NCBI GenBank assembly: GCA_031398385.1
Contig: JANNNE010000213.1
Span: forward strand, 1 to 19,698
DNA from: Ideonella_A sp031398385
Lineage (GTDB): Bacteria; Pseudomonadota; Gammaproteobacteria; Burkholderiales; Burkholderiaceae_C
Length of the DNA: 19,698 nt
Direction of reading: 5' to 3'
The notes under the pieces are model-generated. The model was not told where the DNA came from. It ran no database searches and worked only from the letters and a program-made list of their open reading frames with translations. The translations under genes were made by a program, and so were the position numbers. Within the stretch, counting starts at the first letter, position 1. Every line of letters starts with the position of its first letter. Shown piece after piece: positions 9,801 through 16,398 of this stretch.

Positions 9801-10491
9801 TCGCCGCACTGCTGCCATCGCCAGCCAGACCAAGGCCGCGCAGCCGGCCGGGTTCGAACGCGGGTACCACGCAGGCGACATATTGTCGGTCCGGGCTCAG
9901 CCGGCGCGGGCACACCAGCCGCGAGATGTTGCTGCGCGGGTCGGCCTGCAGGTCATTCTGGATGCCGGCCAGGTCTTGTGAGGCCGATTCGCTCACCACC
10001 TGGGCATGCGCCCACGACCACGATTCGTTCAGCGGCGGCAATTCGCTGTTGACGTCGGCGGCGGCGATTCGCACCGACGGCAACAGGCCCGCTCCTTGCA
10101 TCTTCGGCAGGCCGGTCTTGGCCACGTCGAGCACCACCAGCACCAGCCACGGTCGCAGCCGGTGATCGGCGTTGGCGCGCGCGGGCGTCAGCATCCATGG
10201 GAAGTCCGGCGGATCGAAATCGATGATCGCGCAGTAGTTCGGCTCGAAGTTGGTGGTATTCGGCCGCGGGTCGGTGCGCACGATCAGCGAGGTGTCGATC
10301 GCGATGACATCGCCAGGGCCGTGCAACCGGATCGGCATCGGCGCGATAGCGACACCGGCCAGCGGCGCCGCCAGCGTGACGCCGACGCTGGCCTGGGCAT
10401 GCGCGGGCAGGTTGCCCAGGTTGTCCACCGTATCGAGTGCCACGGTCAGGCCGCGCCGCACCCAGGGCAGAAATTGATAGGAGATGGCCAT
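6850..10491 (-). CDS. Giant 1213-aa protein of the same operon, unknown function
   Basis: ATG at 10491, preceded by GGGA about seven bases upstream and 12 bp after the stop of the DUF6603 gene. The N-terminus reads MAISYQFLPWVRRGL, followed by LHGPGDVIAID (57-67) and a block at about 82-122 (NFEPNYCAIIDFDPPDFPWM, then RLRPWLVLVVLD). Late in the protein are EMNRELLWRGFPTD (944-957), a GTPFQRFWGR stretch just after it, and near the C-terminus LLRRYPNSAVYAW and DITFFGFDIDKADIGDW. These Trp/Pro/Asp-rich blocks look strongly constrained. There is no signal peptide, membrane span or recognisable active site. The middle (about 480-900) is more variable and Ala/Arg/Leu-rich. Together with its two neighbours it makes a set of three giant leaderless proteins that probably form one complex. 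I do not assign a function. Confidence 0.93.
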   Translation of the reverse strand: MAISYQFLPWVRRGLTVALDTVDNLGNLPAHAQASVGVTLAAPLAGVAIAPMPIRLHGPGDVIAIDTSLIVRTDPRPNTTNFEPNYCAIIDFDPPDFPWMLTPARANADHRLRPWLVLVVLDVAKTGLPKMQGAGLLPSVRIAAADVNSELPPLNESWSWAHAQVVSESASQDLAGIQNDLQADPRSNISRLVCPRRLSPDRQYVACVVPAFEPGRLRGLGLAGDGSSAAMQTLTPAWSRPSANDVVLPVYHHWTFSTGPAGDFEYLARRLRSPKKWKNDPVIAAQLATVGTLPMAVDPLIGGGLTTMEGALVPIAYQPGAVSTPTHAASLAAIVNTPASQVDNPVVDEPDGSIRRIEVKPPLYGAWHAKQHSAAQAQQPSYWLAGLNLNPRYRGAAGYGAEVVRKNQEDYVDACWDQIGEIRAAEMKFNLTRLAIEAMRALKAKHFDPLPNERLLQLMGPALPRIEALTAQGVAAFKVNGATASLGGQIDRSSLPAAMVDSALRRGLSPLRRGLRTAARGTRLAAALPGLGGQYLKQMAAASSKPAAFAVNAFIPDGILGTRLFDGVGLAGDAGRSVDLRDRGLSKPATLGQIKGVLEATTVAQRSFASTGVPVPAIRVGQSKGIFTDSHMQRFGELLSASAGTRSADLGVLTTQIEALGRRGVEGFLVEAQRGGAQLQISAMQLDGRNGVLRLDKPLLRFNAQRQAVRATRTEVSRAAGILLGQVQLSNVRQFDNVALFSNLPPNAIDLQAGALPGSFVLSPGLEFGHVGQVPAPRDVASITLPPALRQRAVLNRFSAATRGIQAQWREPFDTMRVAVKTVDFGVSQAAQIVRARTRPELTLTARLASQVSIAQAALGQQNLYVSPYLSASAASDKLRFMVPALFDRVMAWPHLREPMYRALAEYDQEAFMPGVGNLPQDLIMLVQVNQFFIDSFMVGANVEMNRELLWRGFPTDLRGTPFQRFWGRVKARNDGSLESLDDMLPIHRWLQQPLGKRSDPNITDPDRIALLVKGQLLRRYPNSAVYAWKRKKNVPADQSKLVKNPQGAPPNPKTDIQTPVFSGLLAPDITFFGFDIDKADIGDWCFVIEEQMGEPRFGFDIADPAPGAAPAIGATRRPALLSALNSYAAGNAASPQFLAARTAGFNPYKALTWAHLGVAEGAFASVSAIASVPNKPFASFPTLTATPTSAEIAGALLQLPFRAYWEGPDLAS

Positions 10492-10503
10492 GTCGGTTTC
10501 CCG

Positions 10504-13500
10504 CTAGAACATCGTTTCGAAGGCTTCCACCACCTGCATCGATACCCCCTGCGCGGCCGCCACGTCCTGCGCGTGCCAGAACGAGGTGGCGGCGGAGCCA
10601 CCGAGAACGGCTGCACTCATCGTGCCGTTGCTGGTATCGAGCGTGGCCAGCGGCGGCGGGTTGACCGCCATCCGCGCTTCCTCGGGTTTCAGGATGGCCT
10701 TGCGGCGCAGCGGTGAGCGGGCTGCGGCACTGAGCTCGAGCGTCCAGTTCTTGTGTGCCGACAGGGTCAGCCCCGGCCGCGCCAGCACGCCGGTGCCGCT
10801 TTTCTCGATCGACAGGTTGACCTCTTCGTAGTCGAAGGTTTCGGCCACCGCTTGCTCGAATGCGTAGTTGCGCTGGCCCGATTCGAAACCCGACGTGAAG
10901 CGATCGAAAGACGGTTTGCCGAGCCGGTCGTCCTCGCTCATGTCGATGAACTGGCCGGTCGGGAAGTTGTCGCTCAACGCCTTGTCTGGCGCCTGGCTGA
11001 TCGCGCCGAAAATCAGTTGATCGATGGCAATGCGGCGTTCGCCCTCGATGCCGTCCGAGCCGAGCTTGTCAAGTGTCTTCGCCAGCGGCAGGCGCTTCTG
11101 GACGAACTGCAGCACCGCATTCGGATGCGCCAGCAGCGGTTGTGGCGCGTCGGGATCAACCGGCGGCGGCGCCTTCGCGAAGGTGGCGAACGCATCCCCG
11201 CCTTGCGCCAGTTGCGCCGACCAGTTGCCGACCGATTCGAGTTCCTTGCTCAGTTCGGCAGCCAGCGTGAGTTTGCGGACGGTGGTTGCACGGTCCTCGC
11301 CCCAGCTTTCGTCGACCCGGAATTTGAAGTCGGGCAGCGGCCACGGCGTGTGCACCGTGGCGCGACCGACGATGTGCCAGCGGCCCGGACCGGCGAGCAG
11401 GCCGTAGATGTCGACGCTGGCGAAATCGATGCCGAATACATCGATGCCGGCGAACACGTGAATGTCGGTCTCGAAGCGGAATTTCGGAACCAGGTAGATG
11501 ATGGCATTGAACTCGAAGCCACCCTCGAATGAGGCGACACCGACATCGCCCCACACCCGCATCGATGATCCGCCCTGCACCGTGGCCGACGTGACCGCGA
11601 AATAGCCGCGGAACTGCATGCCGACGATGCCGATCGAAAAATCGGCGCCGACGCGCTGGAACGGGCTCGGCAAGCCCGGCGGCAGGTCGGTGAAGCGTGG
11701 GTGGAAGCCGCCGGCGCTGATCAGGAAGCTGGGCTTGTCGCCGAACTGCGCGCGGAAGGCGAACTGGCCGGACAGGCTGATGAACAACACCCGCGAATCG
11801 CGCAACACCCCGTCGAACCAGATCTGCAGCGGATCGAAGACCACACCGCCGGCGAAATCGACCTGCAGATACAGCAACGCCAGCGATTTGTCGATCAGCG
11901 GCGGCAGCTGCACGATGACCTGGCCGACGAAGACGAACTGGCTCGGCTCGATCAGCAAGCCGACCCGGGCGGTGACCAGACTAGGCGTACCCCAGCCGAG
12001 TTCGAGCATCGGACCGATGATGAAGCCGCCGGCCTTGAACGGGAAGATCACGCGCAGCTGATTGAAGATCTGCGGCGCGTTGGCAATCGGGTTCTGCGGG
12101 AACAGGAAGCTGTCGAGCGAGCCGGTGGCCAGTCCGCTGGACAAGGCGTCGCGGTTGACCGTGTGCTGAACGCCGAGCAGGCCGCCCAGGCCGGTCAGCG
12201 TGAAGCCGAAGCCGAGCTGGATCGGCGGCAGCTGGGCAACGATGATCAGCAGGAACGACCAGCCGCCCGGATTCTTGGTGCCGAGCAGGCCGATCGCCTT
12301 GACGCCGATCTGCATCAGCTTGATGTCGATGATGCCGCCGTATTCGCCGCGATCGGGGTCGAACAGCAGGAAGCCACCGCCCTTGACGATGCCGGCGTCG
12401 ATCGCCAGGCCGGCCCCCGACGGCGGCTTCAGGCCCCAGCCGACTTGCGCCACGCCATTGATCAGGTTCTTCAGATTGAGCTTGGTGCCGAGCCGGTCGA
12501 TCGAACCGGAGAAGGGTCCGATCTGCACCTGGAACGAACCCGACAACTCGACCTGCACCTGGTTCAGCCCGTCGGCCTTGCTCAACTCGAAGGTCAAGAA
12601 GGGAATCTGCACCGGGCTGTTCGGAATCGCCTCCAGCGGGATCGTCGCCTTCAATCCGGTGCCGTCCTTCAGGCGCAGCCCGCCCGCCTTGTCGGCAATC
12701 AGGCCAAAGGTCAGTGCGACCTCGATCTGGTCGCCGATGACGGCGCCGAGGAAGGGGTCGTCGCCGACCTTCAGCACCAACTTGCTGTCTTTCAGGTCGA
12801 ACTCGACCCGCGGGTCGGTGTTCTTCAGCAGGATCGCGCCGCTCAGTTCGCCGATCGAGAAATGCGTGCCATCGGCCTTGCCGAGGATCAGTGGCGATGT
12901 GGTGCTCTTGCGGCCGAAGCGGATGCCGAACTCGACATCGCCGCTCAATTTCGGCGACGGCATCGACGCCGGCAGCGGCAACAGCGGCGGCAGCTCGATG
13001 CCCAGCACGACTTCGCTGCTGGCGGTCAGCGACAGCGCGAACTGTTCGCCGACACCTTGTTCAGCGGCCAGGTTGCTTTTTAGCTTGGCAAACAGTTGTG
13101 CCGGCGTCGGCCCGACAGGACCGATGTAGCCGAATGCCAGGTCCAGCGATTTGCCCGCACTGCCGGCCAAATTGAAACTTTGCGTGGCCTCCCCCGCCGG
13201 CAGCGTCAGCGTGGGTACCGGTGCAGCCGGCGCCAAGCCGTCGGTGTTGAACGAGCGGTCGATCAGGCTGCCGATCGCGATGATGGCCAGCCCGAGGATC
13301 GCCTGGCCTTCCAGCACCTGCGCGTTGTTCAACCCGCCACCGGCCGGATCGAGCCCCTTGACGATGTGGATCAACCGGCGCGCGGGCGGGTCGGCATCCG
13401 GGGCATCGGCATCGCCGGACAATATCAGCAGCAGCTTGGCGATCGAATACGCCGATGGTGGTTTGCCCGGATCGGCGCCGATGATGCGGTCAATCTGACG

Positions 13501-13824
13501 CACCACCTTGACCAGATCGCCCAGATCGACATTGCCTTGTTCGAGATTCGCCAGCACCTCGCCCAAGGTGCGCAGCGCGGCGAGGGTCTCGCCGGTGATC
13601 AGCGTCGCCAGCGCGAGTGACTGCGCAGCGGCGCGGGTCGCGGCGAAGGTACTGGGGTCGATGGTGGCGGCTGTCTTGTCGAGCTCCAGGCCGAGCCGGG
13701 TGCGCAGCGCATCGCCGAGCGGAGCGGCCAGGGCCGGTGGCACGGTCTGGGACTGCAGATGATTGACGGCGGCCTGGAACCAGGCAAACGCGCGCAGAAA
13801 AACCGTGTCCGAAGTGCCTGCCAT
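10504..13824 (-). CDS. DUF6603-domain protein (1106 aa), first gene of the giant operon
   Basis: An upstream in-frame ATG at 13899 exists, but I prefer ATG 13824 (MAGTSDTVFLRAFAWFQ), which has an AGG six bases upstream and gives a compact start. Residues 1-190 are helical. From about 200 to 860 the protein is a long run of Gly/Leu/Phe-rich beta repeats. DUF6603 hallmarks as I recall them are GFGFTLTGLGGLLGV from residue 538, a FPFKAGGFIIGPMLELGWGT stretch after it, and GGFHPRF at 705-711 followed by PPGLPSPF. This is followed by a final LLAGPGRWHIVG-type strand. The C-terminal 230 residues are less ordered and polar. DUF6603 has no established function. The repeat pattern suggests an extended or barrel-like beta structure. 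No signal peptide is seen. The gap to the next gene is 12 bp. Confidence 0.9.
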   Translation of the reverse strand: MAGTSDTVFLRAFAWFQAAVNHLQSQTVPPALAAPLGDALRTRLGLELDKTAATIDPSTFAATRAAAQSLALATLITGETLAALRTLGEVLANLEQGNVDLGDLVKVVRQIDRIIGADPGKPPSAYSIAKLLLILSGDADAPDADPPARRLIHIVKGLDPAGGGLNNAQVLEGQAILGLAIIAIGSLIDRSFNTDGLAPAAPVPTLTLPAGEATQSFNLAGSAGKSLDLAFGYIGPVGPTPAQLFAKLKSNLAAEQGVGEQFALSLTASSEVVLGIELPPLLPLPASMPSPKLSGDVEFGIRFGRKSTTSPLILGKADGTHFSIGELSGAILLKNTDPRVEFDLKDSKLVLKVGDDPFLGAVIGDQIEVALTFGLIADKAGGLRLKDGTGLKATIPLEAIPNSPVQIPFLTFELSKADGLNQVQVELSGSFQVQIGPFSGSIDRLGTKLNLKNLINGVAQVGWGLKPPSGAGLAIDAGIVKGGGFLLFDPDRGEYGGIIDIKLMQIGVKAIGLLGTKNPGGWSFLLIIVAQLPPIQLGFGFTLTGLGGLLGVQHTVNRDALSSGLATGSLDSFLFPQNPIANAPQIFNQLRVIFPFKAGGFIIGPMLELGWGTPSLVTARVGLLIEPSQFVFVGQVIVQLPPLIDKSLALLYLQVDFAGGVVFDPLQIWFDGVLRDSRVLFISLSGQFAFRAQFGDKPSFLISAGGFHPRFTDLPPGLPSPFQRVGADFSIGIVGMQFRGYFAVTSATVQGGSSMRVWGDVGVASFEGGFEFNAIIYLVPKFRFETDIHVFAGIDVFGIDFASVDIYGLLAGPGRWHIVGRATVHTPWPLPDFKFRVDESWGEDRATTVRKLTLAAELSKELESVGNWSAQLAQGGDAFATFAKAPPPVDPDAPQPLLAHPNAVLQFVQKRLPLAKTLDKLGSDGIEGERRIAIDQLIFGAISQAPDKALSDNFPTGQFIDMSEDDRLGKPSFDRFTSGFESGQRNYAFEQAVAETFDYEEVNLSIEKSGTGVLARPGLTLSAHKNWTLELSAAARSPLRRKAILKPEEARMAVNPPPLATLDTSNGTMSAAVLGGSAATSFWHAQDVAAAQGVSMQVVEAFETMF

Positions 13825-14209
13825 GAAGTGCCTGCTTTCTTTCTCGGTACCAGCCGTGACTCCAGGACGCCGCAGCGTCGAGGTCTGCCCCTGGAACAAC
13901 GTACAACCCCGAATCCGTCGGTCCGACTTCGGAGTCGATGGGGAATCGGAGGATCCGCGTTGAAGTTCAGTGTGGCCTGCGCGATGATGATCGCATTCTT
14001 CGGGCGAAATGGCGACGACATTTCGGCTCGGCCATGCCTCGGTTGCAGATTGTTTCTATTTGACCGTGACTCAGGCGGGCGGGCTAACTGATGGAACGGG
14101 ACCGAGCTGCCGCATCGATCGACAGCCGAATGCATGCCGGGGCCGATGCGACTGGCCGCAGTGTCACCAGACCCCGTTCGGGGCGCCAGATTGCGCCCGG
14201 CGTTCGAAT
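13825..14209. other. 385-bp gap between the exported-protein gene and the giant operon
   Basis: I see no convincing gene here. It holds the leader of the DUF6603 gene, a small CGACT-TCGG-AGTCG hairpin near 13923-13936, and near 14172-14198 two overlapping GC-rich inverted repeats just downstream of the exported-protein stop. Short open frames on both strands lack a start with a ribosome site and resemble nothing I know. I found no good sigma-70 promoter on the minus strand, so it is unclear whether the giant operon has its own promoter or is read through from the upstream genes. Confidence 0.5.
14172..14198 (-). terminator. Possible attenuator or terminator-like hairpins after the exported-protein gene
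   Basis: GGGCGC at 14181-14186 pairs with GCGCCC at 14193-14198 across a six-base loop. An alternative CCCCG-TT-CGGGG hairpin at 14172-14183 overlaps it, so the two folds exclude each other. They lie about 12 bases past the TGA at 14210 on the minus strand. There is no T-run, so this is not a standard intrinsic terminator. Partial attenuation is possible. Confidence 0.3.
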
Positions 14210-14761
14210 TCAGTTGCGCACGATTTGCAGGTCGCGGCAGAGCTGGAACGAGGGATTCCAGTCGAGGGCATCAGCGGGATAGTTGGCGGTGCGCAGCCAG
14301 GCCGATTCCCAGCGCACGCAAAAGCGCAGTTGCACGCTGCCGTCTTTCAGCGGTGCAATCTGGGCCGGATATTCGAACAGCACCTGAAACTCGCGTTTTT
14401 CACCGGGCGGCAACGTCTCGACGATGCCGACCCGTCGCGGCGGCGGCGACTTGTTGTCGATCTCCTGCTCTTTTGTTGACGGGTTGCCATACACCAGCAC
14501 GATGGTTCGCTTCAATTCGTCGAACGGCAACTTGCGGCTGGTTGGCGATTCGTTCTTCAGCGTCACGGTGAAAAAATTGCGGGGCGCGTCGTAGCTCGGG
14601 CTGGCGCGCGACACCACGCTCAGCGGCAGCCTGTCCGGCCCGGAGAAGCTGATGCGGATGCCGTCGATCACGGTGTCAGACATGGTTTTCGAATCCTTGG
14701 CAATGGCGGTACTCAGCAGCCCGACCGTGAGGGCGAGCAGGGCGGCTAGACGATGCGGCAT
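14210..14761 (-). CDS. Exported beta-rich small protein (183 aa), unknown function
   Basis: From ATG 14761 the protein opens with MPHRLAALLALTVGLLSTAIA, a good Sec signal peptide: one Arg, a hydrophobic core at about 5-18 and a small-residue cleavage site near 21. The ATG lies 16 bases inside the 3' end of the metalloprotease gene, implying coupling. A second in-frame ATG at 14683 (MSDTVIDGI) has an AAGGA ten bases upstream and would give a leaderless 157-aa protein, so the start is not certain. The mature part looks like an immunoglobulin-like beta sandwich: a FFTVTLKN strand at 63-70, a Pro-rich loop, LPPGEKREFQVLFEY at 117-131, and two Cys (148, 175) that could form a disulfide. Its place next to the protease suggests a periplasmic partner, inhibitor or immunity protein, but that is inference from position only. 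Confidence 0.82.
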   Translation of the reverse strand: MPHRLAALLALTVGLLSTAIAKDSKTMSDTVIDGIRISFSGPDRLPLSVVSRASPSYDAPRNFFTVTLKNESPTSRKLPFDELKRTIVLVYGNPSTKEQEIDNKSPPPRRVGIVETLPPGEKREFQVLFEYPAQIAPLKDGSVQLRFCVRWESAWLRTANYPADALDWNPSFQLCRDLQIVRN

Positions 14762-15690
14762 ACGACGGCGCGGCCCGATTTGGCACGCAGCAACTCCTGG
14801 GCCTCGACCTCGATGAAGTAGAAGAATCGCGGGAAGTGGGTGCGGTCCCCGTGGATCTGCATGATGCTCGCCGCCGCCGGTTCCAGGGTGACGCTTTCGG
14901 TGGATCCGTCGGCCCTCTTGTAGGCGAGCGTGGCGGCCGTGACGCCCGCGTAGAAATATTCATCCGGCAGGCATACCGTGTGGCCATATTCGTGCGCCAG
15001 CACCCAGCCGCCGTCCGGCGTCACGTCGGAGTCGTAGCCGATGTCGACATTCGAGCCGGTGACCCCGGCGCGCGGGAAGGTCTTGTACAGGTTGACATGA
15101 AAAACGGCGGCGTCGGCGGTGTCATCGGGCGACCACAACAGGTCGTACTCGATCGGCAGCGTCGTCTCGCCGCACACCGGATCCACGACCTTCAGGCTGT
15201 GGTGACCGCTCCAGGTGGCCACTTGGGCCTTGAACTGGGTGATGGTGTCCGCCTGCTCCGCCGCGGTCACGTCGGCAGCGACCGTGCCCCAGTCGAAGAT
15301 CGAGGTAATCTTCAGCTTGCCACTGGCCAGGCCGGCGGTCAGCCGGAACGCGGCGCTGGCGGCCCCCAGCTGGGTGGAGGTGACGAATTTGGTGTCCTGG
15401 CCGTTGAAATCGACGACGTGATCTTCGCGCCAGTATTTGCACTCTTCCTTGCACACGCAAGGCTCGACCGGGTCATCGGGCTCCTTGGGTGCCGGCGGAT
15501 CGGGCTCGACCTTGCCGTTATTCTTCTCGTAGAGCGCGACCCATTCGGACCGAAGGGCGGCCTGAGACGGGTCGGTCGCCGACAGCGGAATCCGTTTGCC
15601 ATCCTTCACGAACTCCGGGTGATTGGCGTAGAACTCGTCGTCGGCCGCACGGACGGCGTCCGGGTTCAGCGGTTGGCTGAGGCGTGCCAT
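14746..15690 (-). CDS. Putative zinc metalloprotease (zincin, HEYGH motif), 314 aa
   Basis: I place the start at ATG 15690 (MARLSQPLNPDAVRA), where it overlaps the upstream stop as TGATG. The longer open frame to 15834 only covers the preceding gene in another frame. The catalytic signature is HEYGH at residues 233-237, which gives two His zinc ligands and the catalytic Glu. It is followed by CLPDEY (240-245), whose acidic residues may supply the third ligand, and then SIMQIHG (275-281) as a Met-turn-like segment. Residues 62-77 form a Pro/Asp/Glu-rich linker and 78-84 a CVCKEEC cysteine cluster that could bind a metal or form disulfides. The N-terminal 60 residues look like a separate small domain. 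No signal peptide is evident, so export would need a dedicated secretion system. It is probably an effector or a processing protease. The protease assignment is good; the target is unknown. Confidence 0.88.
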   Translation of the reverse strand: MARLSQPLNPDAVRAADDEFYANHPEFVKDGKRIPLSATDPSQAALRSEWVALYEKNNGKVEPDPPAPKEPDDPVEPCVCKEECKYWREDHVVDFNGQDTKFVTSTQLGAASAAFRLTAGLASGKLKITSIFDWGTVAADVTAAEQADTITQFKAQVATWSGHHSLKVVDPVCGETTLPIEYDLLWSPDDTADAAVFHVNLYKTFPRAGVTGSNVDIGYDSDVTPDGGWVLAHEYGHTVCLPDEYFYAGVTAATLAYKRADGSTESVTLEPAAASIMQIHGDRTHFPRFFYFIEVEAQELLRAKSGRAVVCRIV

Positions 15691-16046
15691 CAGCGGCTTC
15701 GCACCAGTTGCAGAGCCGCGTCGTCGATCAGGTCGAGCTTGGCGCGGCCGCTGATCACCTTGCGGTGCAGGATGTCGGCCAGCCAGGGCGCGTTCGGTTG
15801 CTGATCCAGCGGCGCACCGTAGATCACCAGGCATTCGAGGTATCGGCGGATGTCGTCCTCGTGCACGACGCCATGGCCTCGGGCTTCGCCGATGCCGAGT
15901 TCGATCTGCTCGATCAGTTGCTCGTCGGGTATCGAAGCGGCGCGGCTCGCGAACTTGGTTCGCAAGTGCACGGCCATGCGCTGAACGAAGCGATCTCGGG
16001 AGATCGCGCCGAATTGGCGCATTTGCACGTGGTTGATTCGGAGCAT
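15690..16046 (-). CDS. Small protein resembling type VI secretion-associated proteins (118 aa)
   Basis: ATG at 16046, TGA at 15692-15690 overlapping the next start by one base. The protein is almost wholly helical and leaderless. Recognisable elements are an N-terminal MLRINHVQMRQF, then RDRFVQRMAVHLRTKF (17-32), GIGEARGHGVVHEDDIRRYL (51-70) and a PWLADIL segment (87-93). From memory this arrangement matches small proteins of about 120-150 aa commonly encoded beside VgrG, PAAR or effector genes in proteobacterial type VI secretion islands. I cannot confirm that by search, and no VgrG or PAAR is in this window. If correct, it may act as an adaptor or chaperone loading the protease encoded immediately downstream. 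The ribosome site is weak (GGA about nine bases upstream). It is the first gene after the promoter at 16143-16171. Confidence 0.85.
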   Translation of the reverse strand: MLRINHVQMRQFGAISRDRFVQRMAVHLRTKFASRAASIPDEQLIEQIELGIGEARGHGVVHEDDIRRYLECLVIYGAPLDQQPNAPWLADILHRKVISGRAKLDLIDDAALQLVRSR

Positions 16047-16142
16047 GGTTCAGATTCCGATGGTTCTGATCGTGGCTCTTGGCGGCCCCGAGGCCCGCTC
16101 GTGTTGTCTTGACGGGCAGGCCAGGAAAAACGGCTCCGGGCC

Positions 16143-16171
16143 ATCATAGTGGCGTGCGGCAACATCGGCAA
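16143..16171 (-). promoter_or_regulatory. Predicted sigma-70 promoter for the 118-aa / protease / exported-protein operon
   Basis: On the minus strand, TTGCCG (16171-16166) is followed after exactly 17 bases by TATGAT (16148-16143). That is four of six and five of six matches to the consensus with ideal spacing. Transcription would begin near 16136, leaving an untranslated leader of about 90 bases before ATG 16046. It could also drive the giant operon if transcription continues through the 13825-14209 gap. Confidence 0.6.
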
Positions 16172-16177
16172 ACTGAT

Positions 16178-16197
16178 GGCGTGAAGAATCTCACGCC
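16178..16197. repeat. Inverted repeat GGCGTGA-N6-TCACGCC
   Basis: A perfect 7-bp inverted repeat with the loop AGAATC; it extends by an A-T pair and a G-T wobble outside. It lies just upstream of the -35 hexamer of the predicted minus-strand promoter, so it could be an operator for that promoter. There is no T-run, so it is unlikely to be a terminator. Confidence 0.45.
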
Positions 16198-16208
16198 GTG
16201 GCGGCGTC

Positions 16209-16381
16209 CACCCGGATTGGCGCGCGTCGATTGTCGCGCTTCCTGCCTGTCGGGTGTGTTTCGGTCGGGGCGGTTGGGCGGCAACTCAGCTGGCCTGAGT
16301 TTCGGGAGCGCCAGCGTGACATCGGTCGCGGTTTCGGGTCTCGACACCCGGATTCGGATGCAGTAGAAAGTCGGGTGTCGA
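16209..16381. promoter_or_regulatory. Cluster of CACCCG motifs in alternating orientation, candidate operator array
   Basis: CACCCG occurs at 16209-16214 and 16345-16350 on the plus strand, and as CGGGTG at 16251-16256 and 16372-16377. The two forward copies share a longer CACCCGGATT. The last two form a 10-bp perfect inverted repeat, TCGACACCCG (16341-16350) and CGGGTGTCGA (16372-16381), ending 17 bases before the ATG of the papain-like gene. A separate AACTCAG-CTGGC-CTGAGTT repeat is at 16283-16301. This looks like a binding region for a dimeric regulator, or a leader hairpin, for the gene at 16399. Confidence 0.45.
16283..16301. repeat. Inverted repeat AACTCAG-CTGGC-CTGAGTT
   Basis: A perfect 7-bp stem with a five-base loop in the divergent intergenic region. 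On the plus strand it ends in TTT followed by CGGG, too short a T-run for an efficient terminator. It may be an operator or RNA hairpin. Confidence 0.35.
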
Positions 16382-16398
16382 ATCAATCGGAGACGAGC

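Noticed and set aside
11701..13083. 460-aa plus-strand open frame
   Set aside because: Antisense to the DUF6603 gene, which shows clear family motifs.
1..13824. Phage tail or contractile-injection structural genes
   Set aside because: Considered because of gene sizes and the neighbouring secretion-like gene, but I see no sheath, tube, baseplate or tape-measure signature.
14053..14088. Plus-strand TTGACC with a weak -10 about 17 bases later
   Set aside because: The -10 match is poor and the direction would be antisense to the exported-protein gene; likely chance.
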